Counted from the first letter of the stretch, positions 46,468 through 56,612 are shown. The stretch: 64,000 bases of DNA from Pectobacterium punjabense (GCF_012427845.1 NZ_CP038498.1:2604001-2668000), one strand, 5' to 3'. The notes: a model not told the origin generated them from the letters alone. Numbers and translations: made by a program.

Positions 46468-47757
46468 TTACGCTTTAGATTCTGCTTCTTGTGCTAACAA
46501 CTGTTTTTCATATGCCTTGTAAAAGGGAAGCCATATCACACAGGAAATAGCGAAATTAGTCAGAACTAATATTATTGGCCCGATAGACCATCCTGCTGCC
46601 CATGGCGCCCCTAAAATAGAAGGCGTCGTCCAGGGAACAATAGACATCGGTTTGTCAACAAATCCTGAGCTCAATGCAAACCAGGCTACTGTTGCATTAA
46701 TTAGCGGTGCACCGACGAAGGGGAGTAGCATCAGAGGATTCATGATAATCGGCGAACCGAAAATAACGGGTTCATTGATATTAAAAAAAGAGGGAACCAC
46801 GCTCAATTTTCCGATCGAACGCAGATGCGCTGAACGACTACGCAAATACATGATGACAAGCGCAAGCGTGGAACCACAGCCCCCAATAACGATATAGAAT
46901 CGCCAGAACGGATCAACGAAGCTATGGGGAAGCACCTGCCCCAATTCCAGCGCGGTTTGGTTTGCTGCGATATTTGCCAGCCAGAAGGGTTGCAGTAGAT
47001 TGGTCACGATAGCCGCACCGTGAATGCCGCAGAACCATAAAAGATGGGAAATCAGCACACAGATGAGTATGGCGGTTAAACTGTCGGAAGCGGCAACAAA
47101 GGGTTTGAAGGCAGCCATAATCACTTCAGGCACCAGCATCCCGGTAAAATGCTGAACCAACAGCGATAAAGGGTATAACGTCGCAATCATCACCAACACA
47201 GGCACAAGCAATTCAAATGACTGGGCGATCTTTTCAGGCACCTGCTCCGGCAAACGGATAGTCAGGTTTCTGGTTTTTAAAAATCGCATTAGCTCGACTG
47301 AATATATCGATGTCATCAATGCCGTAAAAATACCCGTGCCGCCCATGAAGGCCGCAGGAATACTGCCATTGGTAAAGGGTGCAGCAACAATAAGGAAAGA
47401 ACAGAGTGACAGTAGTCCGCCCATCAACGGGCTAAGATTATAGCCCTGAGAAAGGTTGTACCCAATCCCAACGGCAATATAGATAGTCATAATCCCCATT
47501 GTCATGCGGAATGGCATCATAATTGCGTCTTTATTGTTGGTCGCAAACTCCACCCACATCTGCCCTAGCGCGAACGTCGTATCTTTTGAAAAAGGCGGAA
47601 ACGCCATAATCATCAAAAAGCTGCCGACAATCATGAAAGGCATGGCAGAAATAAAGCCATCACGCACGGCAAGAACATGCCGTTGCCCGCCGATGCTTCC
47701 AGCTAAGGGCGCTATTTTTCTTTCAATAAAAGAGATCACATTATTATAGATACTCAT
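46468..47757 (-). CDS. PTS lactose/cellobiose-type EIIC
   Basis: About 429 residues from ATG 47757 (MSIYNNVISFIERKIAPLAG), where AGGGG lies six bases upstream; ATG 47763 would be too close to it. About ten hydrophobic segments and the conserved family phrases VRDGFISAMPFMIVGSF, FCGIHGA and FFNINEPVIFGSPIIMNP, the last containing the substrate-binding NEP motif. Sugar transporter of the inner membrane, usually for beta-linked disaccharides. It lies between the EIIB and EIIA genes. Confidence 0.9.
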   Translation of the reverse strand: MSIYNNVISFIERKIAPLAGSIGGQRHVLAVRDGFISAMPFMIVGSFLMIMAFPPFSKDTTFALGQMWVEFATNNKDAIMMPFRMTMGIMTIYIAVGIGYNLSQGYNLSPLMGGLLSLCSFLIVAAPFTNGSIPAAFMGGTGIFTALMTSIYSVELMRFLKTRNLTIRLPEQVPEKIAQSFELLVPVLVMIATLYPLSLLVQHFTGMLVPEVIMAAFKPFVAASDSLTAILICVLISHLLWFCGIHGAAIVTNLLQPFWLANIAANQTALELGQVLPHSFVDPFWRFYIVIGGCGSTLALVIMYLRSRSAHLRSIGKLSVVPSFFNINEPVIFGSPIIMNPLMLLPFVGAPLINATVAWFALSSGFVDKPMSIVPWTTPSILGAPWAAGWSIGPIILVLTNFAISCVIWLPFYKAYEKQLLAQEAESKA

Positions 47758-47783
47758 TATCATCCCCTGGTGTTAGCAAAATA

Positions 47784-48089
47784 TTATGAAAGCAGACCAA
47801 GGGCGAACTTAAGTACATTGTCGCCTTTCATCATGCCGTAATCCATTGAATTTATTGTCTCTACTTTTTTATTTTTCTGTGCGGCAATTTTCTTAAATTC
47901 ATCCAATTTATATCTAACCTGAGGCCCCAATAAACAGAGGTCGTATTGTTCAATGCCTTCGTTAAACTTCTCTAAAGGAAGCGCCGTCAGTTCCACATCA
48001 ATATTTTCTGCCGCTGCGGCTTCTTTCATTTTTTTTACGAGCATGGATGTGCTCATTCCTGCATTACAGCAGAGAAAGATCTTTTTCAT
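47784..48089 (-). CDS. PTS lactose/cellobiose-type EIIB
   Basis: 101 residues. Active-site cysteine in IFLCCNAGMSTSMLV, the typical phosphocysteine loop. Transfers phosphate from EIIA to the sugar transported by EIIC. It is separated from the dehydratase gene by 23 bases and from EIIC by 26. Confidence 0.9.
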   Translation of the reverse strand: MKKIFLCCNAGMSTSMLVKKMKEAAAAENIDVELTALPLEKFNEGIEQYDLCLLGPQVRYKLDEFKKIAAQKNKKVETINSMDYGMMKGDNVLKFALGLLS

Positions 48090-48112
48090 TTTGTCACCTT
48101 AGCAAGTTTTAT

Positions 48113-49273
48113 TTATTGGAAAGTATGTTTTTTAAAGTTTGATAAATAGGAATGATTCAATTCCACTCCCAGACCCGACTTCATTTCACCTACGGTAAAA
48201 TAACCATTTTTAGCCTGTGGCTCTAACGCATGCTGCACGATGTTGTAGCGTTCATCCTGCCAATAGGGAAACCACTCTTGTATTGGCACATTTGTCGTAC
48301 TGATATCAAATTGAATACAGGCCGCCGTTAAGATTGGCCCAGAGGCATTATGCGGCTGAACCTGGATCTGATGCGTTTCTGCATAAGAAGCAATTTTTTT
48401 CATTTCTGTGAATCCGCCAGCCAACCCCATATCAGGTTGAATCAGTTCGAACACCCTATTTTCAATAAAAGGGGCGAAGTCAAAACGGGTATATAAGCGC
48501 TCTCCACCAGCCAGCGATAAATTCACACCCGCTTTTACTTCCAGGCTTGAATTGATTAATAAGGTATCCGTCGGTTCCTCATAAAAATAAGGGGTAAACT
48601 CTTCTAATTTTCGCCCCCATTTAATGGCATCAGAAACGTTCAGACAGCCGTGAAGATCGAGCATAATGTCGATATGTTCACCCACGGCCTCTCTTACTGC
48701 TTTAACCCGGGCAACCGCCATATCCCCCCATTCTTTACTAATAGGTCGGGATGGCGTTGATTTTTCACCCGTTGGCGACATTTTAAAAGGATCAAATTTT
48801 AATCCGGTATAGCCGTCATTTATCACCCTCATGGCTTTTTCAGCAAATTCTTCAGGCCGACAGGCATCAAAATACCAATGGTTAGCATAAAGCCGGATAG
48901 TATCGCGACATTTTCCTCCCAGCAGTTGGTAAATCGGGACATTTAATAGCTTGCCTTTGATATCCCACAGCGCCATATCTATTGCACTAATCGCACCATA
49001 AATGGCCAGCGATCGCCCTCTTCCCCAATAGGTATTATCAAAACATTGCTGGAAGATTTTCTCAGAATCGAATGGCGATTGCCCGATCAGGAATTTTTTC
49101 GTTAGTGCATCCAATATTGGAATGACTGACTTAGCCCCCACACCATAGCTCATCGCCACTTCGCCAATCCCGGTCACACCCTCATCGGTTTCAATCTCAA
49201 CCACGATCAGGTTATGTGCTGGTGCACGGTGCCTTAGATCAACATCGTAAACATTTAACTGCGTAACTTTCAT
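48113..49273 (-). CDS. Enolase-superfamily sugar acid dehydratase, galactonate dehydratase-like
   Basis: 386 residues. N-terminal capping domain (MKVTQLNVYDVDLRHRAPAH) and a beta/alpha barrel with metal ligands Asp in IMLDLHG, Glu in YFYEEPTD and Glu in AGGERLYTRFDF, and the catalytic His in VQPHNASGP. The wording of GERLYTRFDFAPF and IQPDMGLAGGFTEMKKIA is closest to the D-galactonate dehydratase branch. Substrate is not established. It is first gene of a PTS operon, an unusual partner for this enzyme class, since PTS products are phosphorylated. Confidence 0.8.
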   Translation of the reverse strand: MKVTQLNVYDVDLRHRAPAHNLIVVEIETDEGVTGIGEVAMSYGVGAKSVIPILDALTKKFLIGQSPFDSEKIFQQCFDNTYWGRGRSLAIYGAISAIDMALWDIKGKLLNVPIYQLLGGKCRDTIRLYANHWYFDACRPEEFAEKAMRVINDGYTGLKFDPFKMSPTGEKSTPSRPISKEWGDMAVARVKAVREAVGEHIDIMLDLHGCLNVSDAIKWGRKLEEFTPYFYEEPTDTLLINSSLEVKAGVNLSLAGGERLYTRFDFAPFIENRVFELIQPDMGLAGGFTEMKKIASYAETHQIQVQPHNASGPILTAACIQFDISTTNVPIQEWFPYWQDERYNIVQHALEPQAKNGYFTVGEMKSGLGVELNHSYLSNFKKHTFQ

Positions 49274-49302
49274 AATTCCCCCGAATACAGCCTGCCGGCA
49301 TT

Positions 49303-49318
49303 ATGTGCACGTTCACAT
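49303..49318. promoter_or_regulatory. LacI-type operator 1
   Basis: ATGTGCACGTTCACAT is a 16-base palindrome with a central CG and one mismatch, the usual form of LacI/GalR-family operators. It is 30 bases before the dehydratase start codon. Confidence 0.65.
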
Positions 49319-49365
49319 TTTCATTCAAGGCAGAAAAACCGATCAAGATCACAGATAAAGCACAA

Positions 49366-49381
49366 ATGTGAACGTGAACAT
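49366..49381. promoter_or_regulatory. LacI-type operator 2
   Basis: ATGTGAACGTGAACAT shares the left half ATGTG(A/C)ACG with operator 1 and has the same central CG. The two centres are 63 bases apart, close to six helical turns, which would suit looping by a repressor tetramer. Confidence 0.55.
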
Positions 49382-49476
49382 CTAAGAATCAAGGGAAGTT
49401 TACTGTGTTACTGTATGGAGAATAAACAAAAGAAAAAGGAAGGGAATCCCCTTCCTGATGATAGATTTTTCCGCCA

Positions 49477-50520
49477 TTACCGCCCTTTTTGCAGCGTGTC
49501 TTTCACCTGACCAATCAGTTCGCGGCGGAAATCACCCAAGCGTGGTTTGTCATCTAACCACGGCAGTGGGCGGCATAATTCCATCGCTTTAATGCCCAAA
49601 CGTGCGGTCAGCAAACCGGCACCAATGCCCTGCGCGGCACGCGTTGATAGCCGTGCGGCAAGATCCTGCGACATCCAGTCCATGCCAATTTCCCGCACCA
49701 GCTCCGATGCCCCGGCAAACGCGATATTTACCAACACCAGTCGGAACAGGCGAACGCGACTGAAATAACCCAGTTCAATACCGTACAGCGCGGCAATACG
49801 ATTAATCAGCCGCAAATTACGCCAGGCAATAAATGCCATATCCACCAACGCCAGCGGGCTGACGGCGATCATTAAGGTGGATTCCGCCGCCGAGCGGCTG
49901 ATTTCACGCCGTGCCTGTGTGTCCAGCACGGGCTGAACCAGACGCGCATACAATTCCAGCACTTCACGGTCATTGTGGGTTTCGTGGAGTGAAGCCTGCC
50001 AACGCTGCATCGCTGGATGACCGCTATCCAACCCCGCTTGCCGCGCCAGTTTTTCACAGAATTCGCGTCCACGTCCCACACCGTGGCTGTGCAGCAGATC
50101 GCGCGCCACATTGCGCTCTTCCGCGCGTTCTCGCAGGCGATAGAGCCGTCGCCACTCAACGGCCAGCGAGCCAACGCCCGCCGCCACAATCAGGCTACCC
50201 GCCGTAATACCACCTAGCGCGATCCAATCCTGTTGTATCCAGGCGTTATGCAGCGACTGTACGCCCTGTGCCAGCGCGCTGACGCCAAACAGCCCTATTC
50301 CTGCCATCACCATACGCCGCCACAGGCTGCGTTTAGGACGCAACGCCGCACTGATCGCTTCTTCCGCCACGCCTTCTTCCGGCACTTCCTCTTCGCGGCT
50401 GAGAGGGGAAAAAGGCGTGCCACTCTGTTCGTCAAATGCCAACCCGGCACGTAGCTGTGGCTGTGGCGCTTGTGGTGAAACATCGTCGAACGTGACACGT
50501 GGTTTTAATGGCTCGTTCAT
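49477..50520 (-). CDS. ycjF: Inner-membrane protein YcjF
   Basis: 347 residues of the TIGR01620/DUF697 type. Two hydrophobic segments near 70-90 and 98-122, then a further hydrophobic region ([28 protein letters not shown]). The GTG/ATG overlap with ycjX is four bases (ATGA), so the pair is co-translated. It is linked to envelope stress through its position after pspABC; the molecular role is not known. Confidence 0.9.
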   Translation of the reverse strand: MNEPLKPRVTFDDVSPQAPQPQLRAGLAFDEQSGTPFSPLSREEEVPEEGVAEEAISAALRPKRSLWRRMVMAGIGLFGVSALAQGVQSLHNAWIQQDWIALGGITAGSLIVAAGVGSLAVEWRRLYRLRERAEERNVARDLLHSHGVGRGREFCEKLARQAGLDSGHPAMQRWQASLHETHNDREVLELYARLVQPVLDTQARREISRSAAESTLMIAVSPLALVDMAFIAWRNLRLINRIAALYGIELGYFSRVRLFRLVLVNIAFAGASELVREIGMDWMSQDLAARLSTRAAQGIGAGLLTARLGIKAMELCRPLPWLDDKPRLGDFRRELIGQVKDTLQKGR

Positions 50521-51914
50521 CGCAATTTATCCTTCAGCAGAAAGTCCATGACCGTATCCAGCCGAATATGCGGCAACGGCGTGTCTACCGTCATCTCGCG
50601 CGGACGAAATTGATCGAAGTGGAAACCCTGCGTTTGCCAGAATGCTGCACCCGGTAGACGTGCAGGCACTTCACCGGGATAGACCGTTAACGGCTGGCCG
50701 TCGCTGAGCCGATGCCCTTTCAACGCTGGAATTTTTTGCCCCTGATGATCGACAACGCCGCTCTGCGTTGACTGGATTGACGCAATGCCTTCGCAGCGCA
50801 TATCAATGCCTTCAAACGCGGCATTCTGCCAGGCTTCTTGCACCAGTTGCTGAAGCAAAGACACCAGATTAGCGTGCTGATCGGCGGTAATGTGATCCGC
50901 CTTACTCGCGGCAAACATCAGTTTGTCGATACAGGGCGAAAACAAACGTCGGAACAGCGTGCGCTTACCGTAGTGAAAACTTTGCATCAGTTGGGTCAGC
51001 GCCAGCCGCATATCGTTAAACGCATGAATGCCGCTATTGAGCGGTTGCAGGCAATCGACCAGAACGATCTGTCGGTCGAAACGCACGAAGTGATCTTTAT
51101 AGAATCCTTTAACAACCGACTGACAGTAATAGTCAAAACGCTTACGCAGCATGCCAATATTGGTTTTCTCATCCGCCTGCGCCAGTTTGGCTTCACCGAT
51201 ATTATTCACCTGCGGCCAGGGGAAAAATTGCAGCACTGGTGCCCCCGCCAGATCGCCTGGCAGCACAAACCGCCCCGGTTGAATAAAGTGCAGCCCTTCT
51301 TGTTTGCAGCGGTAAAGATAATCCGTGTAGGCCTGCGCCACCTCGGCTAACTGATTTTCATCCGCGGGGGCCAGCGGGTCGATTTTCTCGCACAGCGCTA
51401 GCCAAGGTTTCGCCCATTCCACGCGCCCACCATGTAGTAAGCCGCTCATCTGTTGCGACCAACTCAAATAGGTTTGTTCCAGCAGCGGTAAATCCAACAG
51501 CCATTCGCCGGGGTAATCGACAATCTCCAGATACAACGTCGAGGTATCTTTGAAGTGGCGCAGCAGCGAATCTTTGGAGCGATAGCGCAGCGCCAGACGG
51601 ATTTCACTCACGCCACGCGTTGGCGTCGGCCAGTCCGGCGGTGAACCATACAGCGCCGCCATGCCTTCATCATAGGCAAAGCGCGGCACGCCCAGATCGC
51701 GCTGTGGTACACGTTTCACACCGAGCAACCGCTCTTCGCGCACGGGGGAAAACATCGGCAAATGTGCCCCACTGTGGGTGTTCAATAATTGATTGACGAA
51801 CGCCGTAATAAACGCGGTTTTGCCGCTGCGGCTCAACCCGGTGACGGCAATCCGCAGGTGGCGATCCACGCTACGATTGACCAGTGAGTTAATCTCGTTC
51901 TGTAGTCGACTCAT
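50517..51914 (-). CDS. ycjX: GTPase-like protein YcjX
   Basis: 465 residues from ATG 51914 ([19 protein letters not shown]), which matches the E. coli N terminus; the frame opens five codons further upstream. Walker A is [13 protein letters not shown], and [17 protein letters not shown] carries the DxPG-type second motif. DUF463 family, with predicted nucleotide hydrolysis. Located directly after pspABC and overlapped by ycjF. Confidence 0.9.
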   Translation of the reverse strand: MSRLQNEINSLVNRSVDRHLRIAVTGLSRSGKTAFITAFVNQLLNTHSGAHLPMFSPVREERLLGVKRVPQRDLGVPRFAYDEGMAALYGSPPDWPTPTRGVSEIRLALRYRSKDSLLRHFKDTSTLYLEIVDYPGEWLLDLPLLEQTYLSWSQQMSGLLHGGRVEWAKPWLALCEKIDPLAPADENQLAEVAQAYTDYLYRCKQEGLHFIQPGRFVLPGDLAGAPVLQFFPWPQVNNIGEAKLAQADEKTNIGMLRKRFDYYCQSVVKGFYKDHFVRFDRQIVLVDCLQPLNSGIHAFNDMRLALTQLMQSFHYGKRTLFRRLFSPCIDKLMFAASKADHITADQHANLVSLLQQLVQEAWQNAAFEGIDMRCEGIASIQSTQSGVVDHQGQKIPALKGHRLSDGQPLTVYPGEVPARLPGAAFWQTQGFHFDQFRPREMTVDTPLPHIRLDTVMDFLLKDKLR

Positions 51915-52074
51915 TGAATGAACCATCACTCCTGTAGTTGCGTGTTAGTTGCGTTGCAAAAGCGCATTCAGGCTACCGCATTGATCGCGGAGAAAAAAGC
52001 AGCGCGACGCTACCCACTTTCGATTCACGTCGAACGGTGGATAGCATCAGCGAAAGCGTATAACCGATGACAGA

Positions 52075-52440
52075 TTACAGATGGCGAAAGCGGTTCTGAA
52101 CGCCAAACGTATCCGAAGTGACATAGCGCTCAATGCTACGCAGGCGCTGTTCGCTGGCCTGCAATGTCGCATCCGCCTCGTTCAGCAGTTGGCTGGGTGT
52201 ACGGGCTGCCTTTTCATCCTCAAATTCCATACCCGCCGGAGCCGGATCGAGCATAAACGTTAGGATGATGTAAGCTACGATGGTGAAAAAGAACAGGCCG
52301 AAAAACATCGACAACACCGTAATCAGCCGTACAAGTTTCACCGGCACGTCAAAATAACGTGCTAAACCAGCGCAAACTCCTTTCAACATGCCTTCTTCCG
52401 GTAAGCGGTATAACGTTTTACCTGACCACGTATTTTTCAT
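52075..52440 (-). CDS. pspC: Phage shock protein C
   Basis: 121 residues. N-terminal PspC domain (LYRLPEEGMLKGVCAGLARYF), one transmembrane helix (ITVLSMFFGLFFFTIVAYIILTF) and a leucine-zipper-like C-terminal helix. With PspB it senses inner-membrane stress and frees PspF from PspA. Its start overlaps the pspB stop by one base. Confidence 0.95.
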   Translation of the reverse strand: MKNTWSGKTLYRLPEEGMLKGVCAGLARYFDVPVKLVRLITVLSMFFGLFFFTIVAYIILTFMLDPAPAGMEFEDEKAARTPSQLLNEADATLQASEQRLRSIERYVTSDTFGVQNRFRHL

Positions 52441-52664
52441 TACGATTTTCTCCAGTCCGGGTGTTCTGCATCCAGAATGTCTTCCAGCGCCCTGATACGC
52501 TCACGCATACGGCTGGACTCTTCCGTTAAATGCGTCAACCGTTGCATATCGTTTTGTCCCAGTTGAGCACCGTTTTTACGCTGGCTGTAATGTAGCCAAA
52601 GCCATATCGGTGCCACAAACAACATGAAAATGGTCAGCGGAATGGCAAGAAACAACGCACTCAT
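52440..52664 (-). CDS. pspB: Phage shock protein B
   Basis: 74 residues. N-terminal transmembrane helix (LFLAIPLTIFMLFVAPIWLWLHY), then a coiled-coil segment (LTHLTEESSRMRERIRALEDIL). It works with PspC. Ends HPDWRKS, typical for PspB. Confidence 0.95.
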   Translation of the reverse strand: MSALFLAIPLTIFMLFVAPIWLWLHYSQRKNGAQLGQNDMQRLTHLTEESSRMRERIRALEDILDAEHPDWRKS

Positions 52665-52748
52665 TGTGTCTCCTTAGTTATTATTCATACGCCCTATGGT
52701 GGCTGCCGTTTTCAAACGACAGCCCCTCCGATGACGTTTACGCTTTGA

Positions 52749-53414
52749 TTACTCTGCTGGCTTAACTTTAGCTTTAAGTGCCGCCAGTTGCGCGCTGATT
52801 TCATCATCTGCTTTCAGCTCGGCAAACTGCTGATCCAGCGATTTTTGTTTCCCCAACCCGTGGCTTTCTGCTTCCGCTTCCATTGTGTCGATACGGCGTT
52901 CAAACTGATCGAAACGCGCCATGGCTTCATCCAGCTTGCCGCTATCCAATTGGCGACGTACATCACGCGACGATGCCGCAGCCTGATGACGCAACGTCAG
53001 CGCCTGTTGACGAGCGCGGGTTTCGCTTAATTTATTTTCCAACTCGCCGATTTCACGCTTCATACGCTCCAGCGTTTCATCCACGCTTTCAGCTTCATGC
53101 TGTAACAGCGCAATCAGGTCGGTCAGCTTCTGCTTCTCAATCAACGCCGCACGAGCCAGATCGTCTTTATCTTTGCGCAGCGCTAGCTCGGCTTTTTCCT
53201 GCCACTGATCTTGCTGACCATGCGCTTGTTCAATACGGCGGGCAATTTGTTTCTTTTCTGCCAGCGCGCGCGCCGAGGTTGAACGTACTTCAACCAGCGT
53301 ATCTTCCATTTCCTGAATCATCAGCCGCACCAATTTCTGCGGATCTTCCGCTTTATCCAGCAATGAATTGATGTTGGCGTTCACGATGTCGGCAAAACGA
53401 GAAAAAATACCCAT
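52749..53414 (-). CDS. pspA: Phage shock protein A
   Basis: 221 residues, an ESCRT-III/Vipp1-type coiled-coil protein beginning [24 protein letters not shown], one of the most conserved N termini in the family. It binds and inhibits PspF in the resting state and supports the inner membrane under stress. First gene of the psp operon, behind a sigma-54 promoter. Confidence 0.96.
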   Translation of the reverse strand: MGIFSRFADIVNANINSLLDKAEDPQKLVRLMIQEMEDTLVEVRSTSARALAEKKQIARRIEQAHGQQDQWQEKAELALRKDKDDLARAALIEKQKLTDLIALLQHEAESVDETLERMKREIGELENKLSETRARQQALTLRHQAAASSRDVRRQLDSGKLDEAMARFDQFERRIDTMEAEAESHGLGKQKSLDQQFAELKADDEISAQLAALKAKVKPAE

Positions 53415-53518
53415 AATTACATCCTCTTCATGATTTCCAGCGTCTGATTACGCCTGATTGATTATCGTGACCAACCGAGCCAGTCGCGATCTCATAATAC
53501 TTATGTCACTAAACATGT

Positions 53519-53535
53519 ATCAATAAGCATGCCAA
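53519..53535 (-). promoter_or_regulatory. Sigma-54 promoter of pspA
   Basis: Minus-strand TTGGCATGCTTATTGAT has the -24 GG and the -12 G at the right distance. The -12 element reads GA instead of GC; E. coli pspA is also non-consensus there. About 105 bases before the pspA start codon; the upstream space to pspF can hold the IHF and PspF sites. Confidence 0.8.
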
Positions 53536-53653
53536 CTTTTAAATTCATTTAACTAATTGAAAATAAAAGAATAGATAATTTTGACTATTTTTCCCTTTTC
53601 GTTAAATTAGTCAAATACGCTAACAGTTAGTAAAAATAACACGGTGGAACATC

Positions 53654-54640
53654 ATGCTTCAGGAAAAAGAGAATCTGCTGGGCGAAGCCAACAGCTTTTT
53701 AGAGGTTCTGGAACAGGTGTCGCAACTGGCGCAACTGAATAAGCCAGTGCTGGTAATCGGTGAACGCGGAACCGGTAAAGAACTGATCGCTAGCCGCCTG
53801 CACTACCTCTCCCCACGTTGGCAAGGGCCGTTCGTTTCCCTCAACTGCGCGGCACTTAACGAGAATCTGCTCGATTCTGAGCTCTTTGGTCATGAGGCCG
53901 GTGCCTTTACCGGCGCGCAGAAGCGCCATTTGGGACGCTTCGAACGCGCCGACGGCGGAACGCTATTTTTAGATGAGCTAGCCACCGCGCCGATGCTGGT
54001 GCAGGAAAAATTACTACGCGTGATCGAATACGGCATGCTGGAACGCGTCGGCGGCAGGGATCAGCTACAGGTTGATGTGCGTTTGGTGTGCGCCACCAAT
54101 GACGATCTGCCTGCGCTGGCTGCCAGCGGTAAGTTCCGTGCCGACCTGCTCGATCGTCTGGCCTTTGACGTCGTGCAACTTCCGCCGCTGCGCGAACGCC
54201 AGCAGGACATTATGTTATTAGCAGATAATTTTGCAATTCAGATGTGCCGCGAATTGCACTTGCCGTTGTTTCCCGGTTTTACCGCTACTGCACGCGAAAC
54301 GTTGCTGAATTACGACTGGCCGGGCAATATTCGTGAGCTGAAAAACGTAGTTGAACGTTCGGTGTATCGTCACGGCGATAGCGAGCAGCCCCTTGATGCC
54401 ATCATTCTGAACCCCTTCCGCCGGGCTCCCGCCGTTCAGGAAAAACGACAAACAGCAGCGGGTCAGCCGGATTTACCGTTGGACATGAAACCGTGGCTGC
54501 TGGAACAAGAGAAAGGCTTGATCGATCGGGCGTTAACTCAGGCAAAATTTAACCAGCGCAAGGCCGCAGAACTGCTGGGATTAACCTACCACCAGTTACG
54601 TGGGTTATTGAAGAAACACGATATCACGGTGAATGAGTAA
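53654..54640 (+). CDS. pspF: Sigma-54 activator PspF
   Basis: 328 residues. AAA+ domain without an N-terminal receiver: Walker A VIGERGTGKELIASRLH, GAFTGA loop (GHEAGAFTGAQ), Walker B GGTLFLDELA. C-terminal Fis-type helix-turn-helix (FNQRKAAELLGLTYHQLRGLLKK). It activates pspA from the divergent sigma-54 promoter and is held inactive by PspA. Confidence 0.96.
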   Translation: MLQEKENLLGEANSFLEVLEQVSQLAQLNKPVLVIGERGTGKELIASRLHYLSPRWQGPFVSLNCAALNENLLDSELFGHEAGAFTGAQKRHLGRFERADGGTLFLDELATAPMLVQEKLLRVIEYGMLERVGGRDQLQVDVRLVCATNDDLPALAASGKFRADLLDRLAFDVVQLPPLRERQQDIMLLADNFAIQMCRELHLPLFPGFTATARETLLNYDWPGNIRELKNVVERSVYRHGDSEQPLDAIILNPFRRAPAVQEKRQTAAGQPDLPLDMKPWLLEQEKGLIDRALTQAKFNQRKAAELLGLTYHQLRGLLKKHDITVNE

Positions 54641-54657
54641 GATACTGGAAAGAAAAT

Positions 54658-54677
54658 GCGGGCGCATTAGCGCCCGC
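54658..54677. terminator. Bidirectional terminator between pspF and celV
   Basis: GCGGGCGC (54658-54665) pairs with GCGCCCGC (54670-54677) across ATTA. On the minus strand it is followed by ATTTTCTTT, so it fits the cellulase gene best. Confidence 0.8.
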
Positions 54678-54712
54678 ACGGTCAGTCGTGCTAATGCGTT
54701 AATAACGCGATA

Positions 54713-56230
54713 TTACGGCTCAACGCCCCAGACCAGCGTGCCTTTATCATGCACGGTGATCTTATCCCAGCTGGTGTAACTCGTGACGTTAGCGCCGTAT
54801 GAATAGTCATTCGTCTCGTTCACGTTGCTCCAGTCACCGGCATGGATACGCACCTGCACTTCCCCCGTTTCCGCGCCCGGTTGTAGGGAACCCGCGCCGC
54901 TGGCGAAGGTCACCAGAACATAGCGATTGGCCTTATCGGTGCTGGCGGCTGGCGTCCCTGTGCTGGTCACGATGTTGTTAGGGCCGACATTCGCCCAGTC
55001 AACAAACAGGTTCGCACCCGGTTTACCATCATCATGGAAGTAGTAGCGAACTTGCAGATCGCTCAGTTTGATCGCCGTACTTCCGGTATTTTTGATGTTG
55101 AAGGCCATACGAATCGCATCATCGGAGGGATTATTATCCACATTGCGATATTGCAGCACGATGTCACCCGTCGTTCCGTTACCCGGGTTCGTCGGCTCTG
55201 TTGGCGTCGTTGGCGTATCGCCACCGCTCAGATCTGCCCCCGCACGAGTCTGCTCTCTGACAAATTTGCCTGACGTCGACAGATTTTGCTCCGTCCAGCC
55301 GCCTGACTTACTTGCCCCCGGTGCCAGCGCCGCTGACGCCTCTGACTTATCGTTCAGCGACCAGTTCACCCAGCTTACGCCACGGTTATTCAGGAAATCG
55401 ATCCAGGTTTGCGACTCTGGCAAGAACGGCCCGCCGTTGCCGGACGCATCGCTGGTTCCCCACTCGCTGACGAAAATCGCCGCGCCACGGCTTTGCGCAT
55501 AGTCAATGCGGTCGCGCAGGAACTGCCCGTGCGTACCAGCATAAAAATGCAGCGCGTACAGGGTATTCGGATCGGGCAACTGATTGTCCGCGGCATCATG
55601 AATATCCTGACTCCAGGTGCCAGTACCAACAATAATAAGGTTATCAGGATCTTTGCTACGGATAGTGTCAGTCACTTCCAGCGCATAAGGTCGAATTTGC
55701 CCGTTCCACGTCACACCACCGTTAGGTTCATTGGCAATTTCATAAATCACGTTCGGCGAGCTGCCATACAGCCCTGCCATTTCAGCAAAGAAGGTTTTTG
55801 CCTGAGTTTTATAAGTATTGGGGTCGTTATCCGACAGGATGTGCCAGTCGATGATGATATAGACGCCAAGGCTTTGCGCCGCTGCAACCGCTTCTTTGAC
55901 CTTATTGGCGATGGACGGGTTAGCGATATAACCATTTTCTGCTGTGTACATGGCGACGCGGAACACGTTAATCCCCCAGTCATCACGCAGCCACTTCATC
56001 GAATCTTTGTTGACGTAGTCACCAAACCACTGCAACCCGTGTGAACTGATCCCTCTGAGTTGCACCCGCTTTCCCTGTTCATCCACCAGTCGCCCATTTT
56101 CGATGGACAACTGGCCATGCGTTTCCACCGGGGTGGCGGATAATGCGGAGAAACTGAGCGACATGCCCAGCACCGTTGTCACTACACCGAGCGTCAATTT
56201 CCTGACGATTTGCTTCCTTCTGAGCCACAT
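54713..56230 (-). CDS. celV: Secreted endoglucanase, GH5 plus CBM3 (CelV type)
   Basis: 505 residues from ATG 56230 ([20 protein letters not shown]), with GGAG nine bases upstream; ATG 56245 is a possible alternative and also has a G-rich site. Signal peptide to about residue 33 (SALSA). GH5 catalytic domain about 35-330: acid/base Glu in [12 protein letters not shown], nucleophile Glu in [11 protein letters not shown] Thr/Pro linker ([15 protein letters not shown]) leads to a C-terminal CBM3 cellulose-binding module of about 150 residues. Exported by the type II Out pathway in Pectobacterium; a plant cell-wall degrading enzyme. Confidence 0.9.
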   Translation of the reverse strand: MWLRRKQIVRKLTLGVVTTVLGMSLSFSALSATPVETHGQLSIENGRLVDEQGKRVQLRGISSHGLQWFGDYVNKDSMKWLRDDWGINVFRVAMYTAENGYIANPSIANKVKEAVAAAQSLGVYIIIDWHILSDNDPNTYKTQAKTFFAEMAGLYGSSPNVIYEIANEPNGGVTWNGQIRPYALEVTDTIRSKDPDNLIIVGTGTWSQDIHDAADNQLPDPNTLYALHFYAGTHGQFLRDRIDYAQSRGAAIFVSEWGTSDASGNGGPFLPESQTWIDFLNNRGVSWVNWSLNDKSEASAALAPGASKSGGWTEQNLSTSGKFVREQTRAGADLSGGDTPTTPTEPTNPGNGTTGDIVLQYRNVDNNPSDDAIRMAFNIKNTGSTAIKLSDLQVRYYFHDDGKPGANLFVDWANVGPNNIVTSTGTPAASTDKANRYVLVTFASGAGSLQPGAETGEVQVRIHAGDWSNVNETNDYSYGANVTSYTSWDKITVHDKGTLVWGVEP

Positions 56231-56397
56231 ATTCCTTATCTCCATTGTGAACCCCCATAAGCTTGGGTATAGGCATGATAAGGGAGATTTTCGCTCCCGC
56301 AAATAATTTAGGAAATATCCCAATCATATTGATTTTATTAATTATTTACAGAGAAATAGAAAGCAAGGTAAGTATCTGGCAAGGTCATTTTTCAGGC

Positions 56398-56477
56398 AAA
56401 AAAAAGCCAGCACGTAGGCTGGCTAAAATAATACTGGAAGCAATGTGAGCAATGTCGTGCTCTCCTTCAGTGCCTGC
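56398..56477 (-). ncRNA. ryhB: Iron-responsive small RNA RyhB
   Basis: The minus strand carries AGCACGACATTGCTCACATT followed by GCTTCCAGTATTA, the strictly conserved RyhB core with its seed region, then a terminator stem AGCCAGC/GCTGGCT and seven to eight T residues. The 5' end is placed near 56472-56477 from a TGACTTAT -10 region. RyhB represses iron-rich proteins such as SdhCDAB and SodB when iron is low. It lies between celV and the RES toxin gene, in the otherwise empty 56246-56612 gap. Confidence 0.93.
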
Positions 56478-56506
56478 GATAAGTCACTGCTGAAGTGCGA
56501 AAATGA

Positions 56507-56521
56507 TGATAATAGTTATCA
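56507..56521 (-). promoter_or_regulatory. Fur box of the ryhB promoter
   Basis: TGATAATAGTTATCA is a 7-1-7 inverted repeat with one mismatch and matches the Fur consensus core. It covers about -30 to -46 relative to the inferred RyhB start. Confidence 0.85.
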
Positions 56522-56612
56522 GTATCATCTGTAAAGCACTTTGTTGAGAATTTTTCTCATTTCCATACTGACTATGGGGTTCCTGCCCGCATCATCGCTG
56601 TCGATTGCAGAC

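Noticed and set aside
55409..56044. 211-codon plus-strand frame within the cellulase gene
   Set aside because: Antisense shadow of celV, which has clear GH5 and CBM3 motifs.
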